Assembly: GCA_002686705.1 (NCBI GenBank)
Contig: NYYH01000075.1
Location: forward strand, 1 to 39,234
Reading direction: 5' to 3'
Length of the DNA: 39,234 nucleotides
Source: Bacteroidota bacterium
Lineage (GTDB): Bacteria; Bacteroidota; Bacteroidia; Bacteroidales; F082
In this document: positions 16,435-25,783 of the stretch, piece by piece
Position numbering within the stretch: the first letter of the stretch is position 1
Layout: the number at the start of each line of letters is the position of its first letter
Translations under genes and position numbers: made by a program
Notes under the pieces: model-generated
Told to the model about the DNA's origin: nothing
The model's database searches: none
What the model saw: only the letters and a program-made list of their open reading frames with translations

Positions 16435-17175
16435 TTATTGTAATTTATAAGGTGCTATAATAAGTACACTGTTGTCTGTGTCATTAAGTGGTATAATAGG
16501 GGTGGAGATTGTTCTTGCGAATTCATCAACTGCTTTCATTATGCCGGGCCAATCAGGATTATAATCATGTACAATCATTACTCCACCCGGAGATAGTTTT
16601 GGGAAAAAGAATTCAAGTCCAGATTTCGTTGGATTATATAAATCAGCATCAAGACTTACTAACGCAAATCGTTCATTCTCGAGGTCAATAATAGTTTCAG
16701 GAAAATGCCCTTTGTGGAAAACAAACTTATCTGAGGTTAGTTTTTGCTGTACTCTTTCAATAGATGTGTCTGCAAAATTGTGACTTGTATAGCTAGCTGC
16801 TTTTCCAGTTTCAATCTCCAAATCTTTTTCTTGAAATCCTTCAAAAGTATCAAACAAATGAAAGTCTCTTGAGGGATCCATTAGATGAATTATCCTTGCA
16901 GAATCACCTTTATAAACACCTAATTCGGCAAATGAACCAGCAACATTTGCGTTTTTCAGTCTTTCAACTTGAAACCAGAAATTAAAAAAGCGATTATGAT
17001 CAGAGTATTTCTTTTCAGCATGTTTTAATTCCTTTGAAATCAATCCCTTTTGTAACTGTGCTTTCCAAACCAGTGGTTGGTATGATTTGTCAAACAACAT
17101 TGTATAGACGTAATAAAAGAAATATGCTAGCAACACTGCCAATAATCCTAATTGAATTATGTTGAAAAGGCTCAT
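16435..17175 (-). CDS. TylF/MycF-like SAM-dependent O-methyltransferase, membrane anchored
   Basis: A 246-residue class I methyltransferase with an N-terminal membrane helix (about 7-27). The SAM-binding motif is FAELGVYKGDSARII (82-96). This is followed by the acidic FDTFEGF (108-114), a metal-site SLDADLYNPT (174-183, D176/D178) and MIVHDYNPDWPG (200-211). This matches the macrocin O-methyltransferase family that modifies sugar hydroxyls. The membrane anchor suggests an envelope or lipid-linked sugar substrate. It starts 34 nt after folC on the same strand and may be cotranscribed with it. The substrate is unknown. Confidence 0.85.
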   Translation of the reverse strand: MSLFNIIQLGLLAVLLAYFFYYVYTMLFDKSYQPLVWKAQLQKGLISKELKHAEKKYSDHNRFFNFWFQVERLKNANVAGSFAELGVYKGDSARIIHLMDPSRDFHLFDTFEGFQEKDLEIETGKAASYTSHNFADTSIERVQQKLTSDKFVFHKGHFPETIIDLENERFALVSLDADLYNPTKSGLEFFFPKLSPGGVMIVHDYNPDWPGIMKAVDEFARTISTPIIPLNDTDNSVLIIAPYKLQ

Positions 17176-17209
17176 ACCATTGATTACATTATTATTCTTT
17201 CATATTTTC

Positions 17210-18502
17210 CTAAATCACTTCGCTGACAACAAATGTGCTTCCACCGATAAAAACCAAATCATTAACACCTGCATTGTTTATTGCCGAGTGATAGGCTTGT
17301 GTTACAGAATTATATGACTTTCCGTTCAAACCAGCTTTGAATCCAGATTGTGCTAATTCCTCCTGATCCATTCCTCGAGGGATATCCGGTTTACAGAAAT
17401 AATAGGTAGCTTTATTTGGTAATATTGTTAGGATGCTAAAAACATCTTTGTCGATTACCATTCCAAGTACAAAATGAAGATGCGTAAAGTTTAAGTCATC
17501 CAATTGTTTTATAACTACCTTAATTCCATCAATGTTATGTCCAGTATCACAAATTGTTAGTGGATTTGTACTCAATTTTTGCCATCGCCCGTAAAATCCA
17601 GTATTGCTAATTATATTCTCAACGCCATCACTTATCTCACTGCTGGTTACATCTATGTGCTTATTTTCATTTAATAATTCAATTGATCTGAGTGCTGTGC
17701 AGATATTCTCTTCCTGATATCTACCGAGTAATGGTGATTTTAGACCAGTAATGATTTTTTCGTTTTTGTACCATACATCCATCGTCTGAATATCTTCATC
17801 ATCCGATTGAAAAACCCTCAACTCCATATCATCTTCAGCGAAAAACAAAGGAGCCTTTATCTTTGAACACGCTAATTCAAAAATTTTATCAGTTTCAGCT
17901 TGATGTTTTCCTACAACTAAAGGAATAGCAGATTTAATTATCCCTGCCTTTTCACTCGCTATCTTTGTGAGGGAATCCCCTAAAAAAATGGTATGGTCTA
18001 TACCAATATTAGTGATGATCGAGATAATAGGATTGCATAAGTTTGTGGAATCAAGTCTTCCTCCCAGTCCGGTTTCTATAACAGCAAAATCAACCTTTTC
18101 ATCAGCAAAATATTTAAAGGCTAAACCTACTGTCATTTCAAAAAAGGAAGATTTTAGATTGACAAAAGTTTTCTTGTTCGTTTTGACAAATCTCGATACA
18201 TTTTCCTCGGGTATTAATTGCCCATTTATTTTTATTCTCTCTCTGAAATCTTTAAGATGAGGTGAAGTATATAGCCCTGTACTGTAACCTGCCTCTTGAA
18301 TAACAGATGCAATTATGTGTGCAACACTTCCTTTGCCATTTGTCCCGGCTATGTGGATTGCCTTAATTTGTTTTTCAGGATTTCCTAATGCTTTAAGCAA
18401 TAGTACAGTATTCTTCAAATCAGCCTTGTATGCCGCTTTACCAACTCTTTGAAACATAGGTAGTTGATCGAATAACCAGGACACTGTGTCTTTATAATCC
18501 AT
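17210..18502 (-). CDS. folC: Bifunctional dihydrofolate synthase / folylpolyglutamate synthase
   Basis: Mur-ligase-family enzyme that adds L-glutamate to dihydropteroate and to folates, using ATP. The 430-residue length is normal. The P-loop is GTNGKGSV (53-60). It is preceded by the family N-terminus (LFDQLPMFQRVGKAAYK) and followed by TGLYTSPHL with ERI after it, the ETGLGGRLDSTN segment, and the C-terminal CDTGHNIDG. Its active site is cytosolic. A TylF-like methyltransferase follows on the same strand. No promoter with a full consensus was found upstream. Confidence 0.96.
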   Translation of the reverse strand: MDYKDTVSWLFDQLPMFQRVGKAAYKADLKNTVLLLKALGNPEKQIKAIHIAGTNGKGSVAHIIASVIQEAGYSTGLYTSPHLKDFRERIKINGQLIPEENVSRFVKTNKKTFVNLKSSFFEMTVGLAFKYFADEKVDFAVIETGLGGRLDSTNLCNPIISIITNIGIDHTIFLGDSLTKIASEKAGIIKSAIPLVVGKHQAETDKIFELACSKIKAPLFFAEDDMELRVFQSDDEDIQTMDVWYKNEKIITGLKSPLLGRYQEENICTALRSIELLNENKHIDVTSSEISDGVENIISNTGFYGRWQKLSTNPLTICDTGHNIDGIKVVIKQLDDLNFTHLHFVLGMVIDKDVFSILTILPNKATYYFCKPDIPRGMDQEELAQSGFKAGLNGKSYNSVTQAYHSAINNAGVNDLVFIGGSTFVVSEVI

Positions 18503-18661
18503 AGCAAAGGGAATCGTTTAAATACTCTATTCAGAGTTTTCATTAAAGATATGAAAAATTTAATTAGACTATAAAAATAATAAATGATTTTCAGAGATTA
18601 TCTACTACCCGTTCAGATTAGGTACATCACTAATGAGAAAAACTATTATCTTGGATTAACA

Positions 18662-19159
18662 TTATTTATGCTTTCCATTTAGGTTGTGTCGATGCGCATC
18701 TTTAACAAAATATGCATTTTCAAACTTTCCTAGAGCTTCATCCAGGTGAGTAATGTTTTTGAGATCGGTTGATTGTTTTGCCTTCATAGAATATACTATA
18801 AGCTGATGAAGGTAACTTAACTGGTTTATATACTTAGTGTACTTGTCGCTATCAGAGGGTTCTACAAATTTTACTCTTTGCGTTAGAAAATATTGCTCTG
18901 CAATTTCCTGAATCAATGTTGCGTGATTTTCTTTTGTAGTTATCCAACGAATAAGTTGATTATAATTAGTTGAACTACTACTTTGAATCTCATTGATTTG
19001 ATTCATCGCTTTTTCAATAGTTTGGATGTGCTCTTTAATAAGCTCAATTCGAAGTTCGTCATTGTAAATACCACATGGAACTTCACAATGTGCTGTTGCT
19101 GTCTTAGTTAATATTGTTGAGAATAAAATTGCTGTTAATACTAATAATGTTTTTTTCAT
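18662..19159 (-). CDS. sodN: Nickel superoxide dismutase with Sec signal peptide
   Basis: Dismutates superoxide using a Ni(II/III) centre held by the N-terminal hook. Residues 24-32, HCEVPCGIY, match the Ni-hook consensus HCxxPCGxY (His1, Cys2, Cys6 and Tyr9 of the mature enzyme). The helical body is also recognisable (NQLIRWITTKENHATLIQEIAEQY in two pieces). Residues 1-23 are a signal peptide: KK, hydrophobic core, then TKTATA. The signal peptidase I rule (A-x-A) predicts cleavage directly before His24, giving a 142-residue mature periplasmic enzyme. Cytosolic Ni-SODs instead need a propeptide removed by SodX, and no such peptidase is nearby. The tail is His/Lys rich (DAHRHNLNGKHK). It lies between folC and the secDF terminator, probably as its own unit. 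Confidence 0.93.
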   Translation of the reverse strand: MKKTLLVLTAILFSTILTKTATAHCEVPCGIYNDELRIELIKEHIQTIEKAMNQINEIQSSSSTNYNQLIRWITTKENHATLIQEIAEQYFLTQRVKFVEPSDSDKYTKYINQLSYLHQLIVYSMKAKQSTDLKNITHLDEALGKFENAYFVKDAHRHNLNGKHK

Positions 19160-19236
19160 GATATAGAATTGTTTTATTTAGAATGATTATAAATTGCAAA
19201 ATAAAGCAATTTTAAAGAGAGACAGTTTAGTTAATC

Positions 19237-19273
19237 AAAAAAAAAGTCCCTCTGCAAAAGCAGGGGGACTTTT
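19237..19273 (-). terminator. Rho-independent terminator of secDF
   Basis: A 14-nt stem (19242-19255 with 19260-19273, one mismatch on the minus strand) closes on a 4-nt loop and is followed by a run of Ts in the minus-strand transcript. It lies 19 nt after the secDF stop and separates secDF from sodN. Confidence 0.88.
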
Positions 19274-19291
19274 CATAAGTTTTAAAAAGAG

Positions 19292-22200
19292 TTATTTTTT
19301 CCTGGGTTTTTTTGCCTTTAGCCTGGCTTCTCTATCAGCAACTTCTCGTTCTTGTTTATCTCCGCCAAGAAGATCATAAGCTATCGGACTAGCAGTAAAT
19401 AGTGATGAATAAGTACCAACCATTACACCAATGAGTAATGCGAAAATAAATCCACGGATAACTTCACCACCAAAAATGAATATTACAAGTAAAACAACTA
19501 TTGTTGTGCCTGATGTATTTATTGTACGAGCTAATGTACTATTCAAACCAATATTTATATTGCTCTTAATACTATGTTTTGGGAAAAGCTTAGTGTTTTC
19601 ACGAATACGGTCGAAGATAATCACAGTATCATTAATTGAGTACCCAATAATAGTTAATATAGCTGCAATAAATGCCTGGTCTATTTCCATGCTAAATGGT
19701 AGAACACCATAAAATAGAGAGAATAGCCCTATTGTAATTATAGTATCATGAAACAGAGCAGCTACACCGGCAACACCGAATTGCCACTTTTTAAAACGGA
19801 CAGCTATGTAAATAAAGATGATAATTAGAGCAAAGAAAATTGCAAAGTACGCTTTGTTCCTGATATCGTAGGCAATTGTTGGCCCAATTTTTTGTGAACT
19901 TAAAATACCTAGTAGTTTGTTCTCACCTTCAGTATCTGAAGAAAAGTCATAATATTTAATTTTGTCGAGGTATAAACTCTTAAGACCGTTGTGAAGTTTC
20001 ACCTGAATTATTGAATCAACTTCAACACGGTCGTCGTCAATTAAATACTTAGTTGTCACTTTTATTTGTGAGTTAGCGCCAAATGTTTTTACTTCAGGTG
20101 CATTGTTATCAAACTCTGTAGTTAGTATTCTCCTCGCTTCTTCAGTATCAATATCGTTGTCAAATCTAATTACATAAGTACGTCCACCCGTAAAGTCAAT
20201 ACCAAAACTAAGTCCTTTTGTAAATAGGGATCCAATACTTATTAGGATTAAAATAGCTGAAAATATATAGGCTTTCTTTCTAGACTCGATGAAGTTGAAT
20301 TTCGTATTTGCAAGAACATTTGCAGTAAATTTCGTAGAAAAGTTAATCTTTTTATTTGTGTTAAGCATCCAGGTGAAAATCATTCTGGAAATAAAGATTG
20401 ATGTAAAGAGTGATGAAAGCAAACCAATAATTAATGTGGTTGCAAAACCCTGCACAGGTCCTGTTCCGAAAACATAAAGTACAATACCAGTAAGCAAAGT
20501 TGTTACGTTACCATCAATAATAGCTGAGTAGGCATTTTTATACCCATCGGCAATAGCAAGCCTTAAGCCTTTACCGGCCCTTATTTCTTCTTTGATACGC
20601 TCGAAAATAATTACGTTGGCATCAACGGCCATACCAAGTGTAAGAACAATACCTGCCATACCTGGTAATGTTAGAACAGCACCTAAGGATGCAAGTACTC
20701 CAAACAAGAAGAACATATTTGTGATAAGTGCGAAATTGGCTACAAAGCCGGCACGGTGATAATAAACTATCATGTAAGCTAACACAAGAATAAATGCCAA
20801 TATAAATGAATTCATTCCCGCATTTACTGCTTCTCGGCCAAGCGATGGACCTACAACAGCTTCTTCAACAATCCGTGCTGGAGCAGGTAGTTTACCGGCT
20901 TTAAGAATGTTTGCAAGGTCCTGTGCCTCATTTAAATCCATATTTCCTCCTGAAATTGATGAACGTCCACTTGGAATTTCACCATTAACAACTGGATATG
21001 AATAAACATAATTATCAAGCACAATTGCAATCTGTTTTCCAATACTTTCCCCGGTAAGCCTTTTCCATACTTTAGCTCCCTGTGAATTCATTTGCATATC
21101 GACAGCAATACCACCGTTTTGGTCATAATCCTGACGAGCATCAACAATAACATCACCACCTAAAGCAGCGCTACCATCTCGATAACTAGCTTTTAGAGCA
21201 ATAAGTTCTAATATATCAGGTGTATTAGGGTTTGGTTTAACTGACCATACAAGCTTAAGATCTCTCGGGAAGATATCCCTAACAAACTTAATCATATTAT
21301 TAATGCGGGCAGTATCCTTTATTGCCGCAACGCCAACACGCGCCGTGCTAGCAGGATATGGATTTCCTGACTCGTCCTGAGCATAAGATGGTTGTAGATA
21401 TGCATAAAGAGGATATCTTTTAGCATAGTCATCAAAACTTGTTTCTTCAGGAGTATCACCAGTGGTATCTGCAGCAATCTGTTCAAGAAGTTTATTCGTA
21501 GATTCTCGATTCTCATCTTCTTCAGATATTGTAGCACTATCGTCAGTATCACCGGCAATGGTATTATCATCAGCGGTAGTTGTTTCTTTTTCCTCTGTCT
21601 TTTCTGCCTCGGCCTCCAGTGTCTCTTCATCTAATACCTCCTCAGTTCTTAAGGTCGCATTTGCTTCATCAAAAAAAGTATAAAGTTCTGAGAAATTATA
21701 AGTTTCCCAGAACTCAAGTTTAGCGGTTCCTTGTAAGAGTTTCCTGACACGCTGAGGGTCTTTAATACCAGGCAGTTCTATTGCTATACGGCCAGTTGTG
21801 GAAAGTTTTTGGATATTTGGTTGTGCAACACCGAAACGGTCAATACGTGTACGAAGAATTTGATATGATCTGTCAATAGCTTCATCAGCCTCTTGGTTTA
21901 TCACAGATAGTACTTCTTCATTTGTTGAGTTAGTAGTAATCCCTTTATCCTTAAACTCATAAAGGAAAATAGAAGCAAGTCTGGCGTTTGGATCCACTTC
22001 GTTAAATGACTCTCCGAATAATGTAACAAATCCCCGTCCGCTGTTCTTTTGTTTTTGATAAGCTAGACTCATGGCTTCTCTGAAGACCGGATCCTGACTG
22101 TTACCACCAAGAGCATTAACAATATCTCCAACTGATACTTCAAGTACCACATTCATTCCACCTTTAAGATCAAGTCCTAGATTAATCTCTCTTTCTTTAC

Positions 22201-22486
22201 ATTCTTTAAATGTATAATTTGTAACCAGTATGTTGTAAACTTCAACATTGGAAATGCTATCCAGATAATATGTTTCTCTGGCACTAACAATAGAATCCAT
22301 TAAGTAGGATTCTAAAGCTTTATTTCCATCGGCAAGTTCATTGGCTTGCTGAACAGCGATTTCATTGGTCGCATAGTCTTTAGCTTTCTTTTCAACTCTG
22401 CTTGTAACGAAGGTAAAGCTTAGTTGATACAGACAAACTAATGCAAAAGCAATGGCAAAAAACTTTATAGCTCCTCTATTCTGCAT
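19292..22486 (-). CDS. secDF: Fused protein translocase subunit SecDF
   Basis: Proton-driven RND-type accessory of the Sec translocon, pulling exported proteins from the periplasmic side. SecD (roughly residues 1-650) and SecF (about 700-1064) are fused, as is usual in Bacteroidota; 1064 residues is slightly long. The SecD motif INLGLDLKGGMNVVLEV and the later GLSFGIDFTGGRTYVIRFD of SecF are clear. The conserved helix-4-type segments (GMAVDANVIIFERIKEE and YSINDTVIIFDRIRENT) carry the proton-path Asp residues. A highly acidic, Glu/Thr/Asp-rich insert of some 70-80 residues (about 280-355) interrupts the first periplasmic domain. A full promoter precedes the gene and a terminator follows it. 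Confidence 0.97.
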   Translation of the reverse strand: MQNRGAIKFFAIAFALVCLYQLSFTFVTSRVEKKAKDYATNEIAVQQANELADGNKALESYLMDSIVSARETYYLDSISNVEVYNILVTNYTFKECKEREINLGLDLKGGMNVVLEVSVGDIVNALGGNSQDPVFREAMSLAYQKQKNSGRGFVTLFGESFNEVDPNARLASIFLYEFKDKGITTNSTNEEVLSVINQEADEAIDRSYQILRTRIDRFGVAQPNIQKLSTTGRIAIELPGIKDPQRVRKLLQGTAKLEFWETYNFSELYTFFDEANATLRTEEVLDEETLEAEAEKTEEKETTTADDNTIAGDTDDSATISEEDENRESTNKLLEQIAADTTGDTPEETSFDDYAKRYPLYAYLQPSYAQDESGNPYPASTARVGVAAIKDTARINNMIKFVRDIFPRDLKLVWSVKPNPNTPDILELIALKASYRDGSAALGGDVIVDARQDYDQNGGIAVDMQMNSQGAKVWKRLTGESIGKQIAIVLDNYVYSYPVVNGEIPSGRSSISGGNMDLNEAQDLANILKAGKLPAPARIVEEAVVGPSLGREAVNAGMNSFILAFILVLAYMIVYYHRAGFVANFALITNMFFLFGVLASLGAVLTLPGMAGIVLTLGMAVDANVIIFERIKEEIRAGKGLRLAIADGYKNAYSAIIDGNVTTLLTGIVLYVFGTGPVQGFATTLIIGLLSSLFTSIFISRMIFTWMLNTNKKINFSTKFTANVLANTKFNFIESRKKAYIFSAILILISIGSLFTKGLSFGIDFTGGRTYVIRFDNDIDTEEARRILTTEFDNNAPEVKTFGANSQIKVTTKYLIDDDRVEVDSIIQVKLHNGLKSLYLDKIKYYDFSSDTEGENKLLGILSSQKIGPTIAYDIRNKAYFAIFFALIIIFIYIAVRFKKWQFGVAGVAALFHDTIITIGLFSLFYGVLPFSMEIDQAFIAAILTIIGYSINDTVIIFDRIRENTKLFPKHSIKSNINIGLNSTLARTINTSGTTIVVLLVIFIFGGEVIRGFIFALLIGVMVGTYSSLFTASPIAYDLLGGDKQEREVADREARLKAKKPRKK

Positions 22487-22529
22487 TTGATCTTAGTTAT
22501 TAATTATTTACTTCATTTTTTTGAGGGTG

Positions 22530-22561
22530 CAAAAATAGGATAATATTTGAGAATTAGCAAA
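22530..22561 (-). promoter_or_regulatory. Promoter of secDF
   Basis: TTTG (22558-22561) and TATTTTTG (22530-22537) on the minus strand, 20 nt apart, match the Bacteroidota -33/-7 consensus. The leader would be about 37 nt. Confidence 0.7.
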
Positions 22562-22767
22562 TTGATAGCAATTAATAAATTAACTAATCAACGACTTGAA
22601 TTTAAGACACTTTATCAATCAAAAAAACATCAAGTTTAAGTTTACAGAAAGAAATTTATGGGAAGTATTTCCGCAGCGTTAAAAGCAAGTACAATCCAAT
22701 ATATTTTCTGCTCATCAATCAAAATAAAATTGCTAACTAATATACATTTTAATTAATTTTAGACACT

Positions 22768-22775
22768 TATTTTTG
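22768..22775 (+). promoter_or_regulatory. Bacteroidota -7 box for the DUF6265-like lipoprotein gene
   Basis: TATTTTTG fits TAnnTTTG and lies 22 nt before the ATG at 22798. No TTG was found at -33. Confidence 0.45.
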
Positions 22776-22797
22776 TTCACTTAATTACCTGTCAGTT

Positions 22798-23253
22798 ATG
22801 AGACCAGTAATGTTATTGTTGTTATTTCTCTCTTTGAATTCATGTTATAATCCATCCGCAACAGAAATCATTAATGATCTTGAAATCCTTGTTGGTGAGT
22901 GGGAATCGTACAAAGGAGTCAAATTTAACGAGAATTGGAGGTTCGTTAGTGACAATCTTCTTGCTGGCGAAGGTTTTAGTTTAAATGGAATAGATACAGC
23001 TTTTTTTGAATCTTTAAAGATTATAAGAAAAGGTGATTCGATCTATTATAGAGTATTATTTGATAATCAAAAAGTAATTACTGATTTTACTCTTACTGAA
23101 GCCTCTAAAACAAGATGGACTTTTATTAATCCTAACAATGATTTCCCTTCAATAATAATATACGATGTTCAAAAAGACAGTTTGCTTTTAGTAACCATTT
23201 CAAATATAAGAGGTAATAAGGAGCAATTTTTTTATTTGAAAAGAAGAAAGTAA
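22798..23253 (+). CDS. DUF6265-like small lipoprotein
   Basis: A 151-residue protein with a lipoprotein signal (hydrophobic MLLLLFLSLNSC, lipid-modified Cys16 predicted), so it is probably anchored in the envelope. The mature part begins with the pattern LVGEWESYKGVKFNENWRF and later has TFINPNNDFPSIIIYDV. These resemble the W-x-G-x-W and F-x-NP-x-(N/H)DFP-x-x-IIY signatures of DUF6265, a lipocalin-like beta-barrel family of unknown function. It is a single gene facing the NatAB-type operon. The family assignment is from memory of the pattern and is moderately sure. Confidence 0.72.
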   Translation: MRPVMLLLLFLSLNSCYNPSATEIINDLEILVGEWESYKGVKFNENWRFVSDNLLAGEGFSLNGIDTAFFESLKIIRKGDSIYYRVLFDNQKVITDFTLTEASKTRWTFINPNNDFPSIIIYDVQKDSLLLVTISNIRGNKEQFFYLKRRK

Positions 23254-23282
23254 TCTTGTAGAACTTTGGAGAGTATTATGGA

Positions 23283-24602
23283 TTAATACTTCTTAGTGAG
23301 CCATTTCCAAATAATAGGATAACTAACTTTTTGTCCATACATTAGGATTCCTGTGCGGTAGATTTTACCAGCAAGCCATGTTGTTGAAATGAAACCTATA
23401 ATTAATAAACTCATTGAAAGCCATATTTGCCACATAGGAACACCAAATGGTATGCGCATCATCATTGTTATTGGCGATGTAAAAGGTATCATCGACATCC
23501 ATAATGCCAGAGAACTGTCGGGTTGGTTTATTATAACACCCGAAAGTGCAATTGAAAAAATCAAAGGTATTGAAACAGGCAGCATGAATTGCTGACTATC
23601 AGTGTCATGGTCAATTGCTCCGCCTATAGCTGCAAATAAGGATGAATATAGTAAATATCCTCCAAGAAAATAAAATATAAAGCTTAATACCATAACCTTA
23701 ATATTAATACCCCCAATAATTTCATTTACCATTGTCATTGGATTTATTCCATTTTCATTGGTACCAACTTGCTGAATCATTTCAGTTTTATTACCAAGCA
23801 TTTCCATTGCCGAACTGCTATCGGTTAGCATGCCTGTTTGGAAGATTCCTATAAAAACAAGTGTAAGTATTATCCATAATGAGAATTGCGTTAAACCCAC
23901 AAATGCAATTCCGATAATTTTACCCATCATCAATTGGAATGGTTTTACAGATGAAATTATCACTTCAACAATCCGGTTTGATTTTTCTTCCATTACACCT
24001 TTCAATACCTGCACGCCGAACATAAAAATAAAGAAGTAAATAAGTATTCCAGAAAATATTGAAAGGCCAACTTCTACCTCCGTGTTACTTTTCTTTTCGA
24101 TCCCATTTTCTTCAACTCTTATTGTACTTAAGTTTATATTTACTTTCGCCGACTTAATTATTTCAGGATCAATTCCTGAAGCAAGAAGTTTTTTGTTCTC
24201 TACAATTTGTTTCATCACCGATTTGAGATATGAAGTAACATTCAAACCAGGCTGTTTTAAAGAATATAGTTCAGAATTTAATGGAATATTAAGCTCAGTA
24301 CGTGGGATATAAAGTAACATATCACCTTTTTTGTTTAGAGCATTTTTTTTTTCGTGCTCCAGGTCTTCAAAAACATAATAAAAGGATATATTATCCTGAT
24401 TTTTAAATTTTTCCAGAAACCAACCAGTTTCATCAAGAACAGCAATACGTTTTTCAGTTGCTTCGCTCCAGTTGGCAAGGTATGCAGGAAGAATAATCAT
24501 GGCTGCCATCAGTATTGGCCCAATAATTGTCATGACAATAAACGATCTTTTCTTCACCCTTGAGAGGTATTCACGCTGAATAATAAGTAGTATTTTGTTC
24601 AT
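23283..24602 (-). CDS. ABC transporter permease (NatB / ABC-2 type)
   Basis: A 439-residue inner-membrane subunit of the ABC-2 exporter family (COG1668, NatB-like). An N-terminal helix follows YLSRVKKRSFIVMTIIGP, then a periplasmic domain of about 140 residues, then five or six membrane helices. The family motif GVMEEKSNRIVEVIISSVKP is followed by FQLMMGKIIG. It lies 99 nt after the ATPase gene on the same strand, forming a two-gene exporter. NatAB of Bacillus exports sodium, but the substrate here cannot be inferred from sequence alone. Confidence 0.9.
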   Translation of the reverse strand: MNKILLIIQREYLSRVKKRSFIVMTIIGPILMAAMIILPAYLANWSEATEKRIAVLDETGWFLEKFKNQDNISFYYVFEDLEHEKKNALNKKGDMLLYIPRTELNIPLNSELYSLKQPGLNVTSYLKSVMKQIVENKKLLASGIDPEIIKSAKVNINLSTIRVEENGIEKKSNTEVEVGLSIFSGILIYFFIFMFGVQVLKGVMEEKSNRIVEVIISSVKPFQLMMGKIIGIAFVGLTQFSLWIILTLVFIGIFQTGMLTDSSSAMEMLGNKTEMIQQVGTNENGINPMTMVNEIIGGINIKVMVLSFIFYFLGGYLLYSSLFAAIGGAIDHDTDSQQFMLPVSIPLIFSIALSGVIINQPDSSLALWMSMIPFTSPITMMMRIPFGVPMWQIWLSMSLLIIGFISTTWLAGKIYRTGILMYGQKVSYPIIWKWLTKKY

Positions 24603-24701
24603 TAGTTTATTTAGTTGTTTTCTTCATTGTTGAGCTATTAATATTATCAAGGCTGTGTTAATGAAAAGTTTTTGACAACTCAGATAGCACAATAACACTG
24701 A

Positions 24702-25616
24702 TTATCCACTCACCTCTTTAATAAAAATATCATTTATAGATGGTAATATTTCTTTAAAGGATACTAATTCTGCCTGAGGTAATATTTGCATTAGAAGTTC
24801 ATTTGGCGTACGGCCATTGTTTATTTTAACCATTGAATAATGAACGTCATGTATATCTTTTAGATTTGTTACTGAATAATTATTTTTAGACAAAAGAAGA
24901 TTTTTTTCCGACCGGTATGCTACTTCAAAGATATTATCTTTATACTTCTCCTTTATGTTATGAATACTACCTGAGAGTACTGTTTGGCTATTATTGATTA
25001 AAGCTATGTTATCGCACAGCTCTTCAACAGATGCCATATTATGTGTTGAAAATATAATTGTTGCTCCATTAGCACGAAGATTTAGAATTTCTTCTTTAAG
25101 AAGGTTAACATTGATTGGGTCAAATCCACTAAATGGTTCATCAAATATCAGCAGTTTTGGATTATGCAGAACAGTGACAATAAATTGTACTTTTTGTTGC
25201 ATTCCTTTTGAGAGCTCTTCTACTTTCTTATTCCACCACGACCCAATATCAAACTTTTCGAACCAGGTTTTTATTTGACTTACGGCATCTTTTTTTGACA
25301 TCCCTTTTAGCTGTGCCAGATAAACAGCTTGCTCACCTACTTTCATTTTTTTGTAAAGTCCGCGTTCTTCAGGCAGGTAGCCAATATTTACAATGTCTTT
25401 TGTAGTGATTGGTTTACTATTTAACAACACTCTGCCTTCATCCATTACAGAGATGAGATTAATGATGCGTAGTAATGTTGTTTTTCCAGCACCATTTGGT
25501 CCTAATAGGCCAAAGATACTTTGGTTTGGAACTTCAATATTTACCTTGTCAAGTGCTTTATGGTTAGCGTAACTTTTCGAAACATTTATGGCTTGGAGTG
25601 CAATATTTTGATCCAT
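24702..25616 (-). CDS. ABC transporter ATP-binding protein (NatA type)
   Basis: A 304-residue ABC-2 type nucleotide-binding subunit. Walker A is GPNGAGKT (39-46), the signature is a degenerate LSKGMQ (135-140), Walker B is LLIFDE (155-160) and the H-loop is in FSTHN. The C-terminal 80 or so residues form the accessory domain usual in this group. It is first in the minus-strand pair with the NatB-like permease and has a -7 box upstream, so the two form an exporter operon. Confidence 0.92.
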   Translation of the reverse strand: MDQNIALQAINVSKSYANHKALDKVNIEVPNQSIFGLLGPNGAGKTTLLRIINLISVMDEGRVLLNSKPITTKDIVNIGYLPEERGLYKKMKVGEQAVYLAQLKGMSKKDAVSQIKTWFEKFDIGSWWNKKVEELSKGMQQKVQFIVTVLHNPKLLIFDEPFSGFDPINVNLLKEEILNLRANGATIIFSTHNMASVEELCDNIALINNSQTVLSGSIHNIKEKYKDNIFEVAYRSEKNLLLSKNNYSVTNLKDIHDVHYSMVKINNGRTPNELLMQILPQAELVSFKEILPSINDIFIKEVSG

Positions 25617-25646
25617 GATACTGTTTTAAAAATCAGGAGTGAGTGG

Positions 25647-25654
25647 CAAAAATA
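25647..25654 (-). promoter_or_regulatory. Bacteroidota -7 box of the natAB-like operon
   Basis: TATTTTTG on the minus strand lies 30 nt before the start at 25616. TTTG at 25671-25674 is a possible -33, but the spacing is only 16 nt. Confidence 0.5.
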
Positions 25655-25783
25655 ATATCTTAATAAATTTCAAATTTTAAAAAAATGTTAAAAGATTGAT
25701 TTCTCTCTAAAATATGCTATTATCTTTTAATGATAGCTTACCTATCTGTCAATTATAAAGGAGTCAGTTGGATTACAAGAATG

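Larger units (their letters stand above)
22487..22797. other. Divergent intergenic region between secDF and the DUF6265-like gene
   Basis: This 311-nt gene-free stretch holds the secDF promoter at its left end and a -7 box for the rightward gene at its right end. The middle (about 22565-22760) is AT-rich, and I see no ORF, strong hairpin or repeat in it. Confidence 0.6.
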
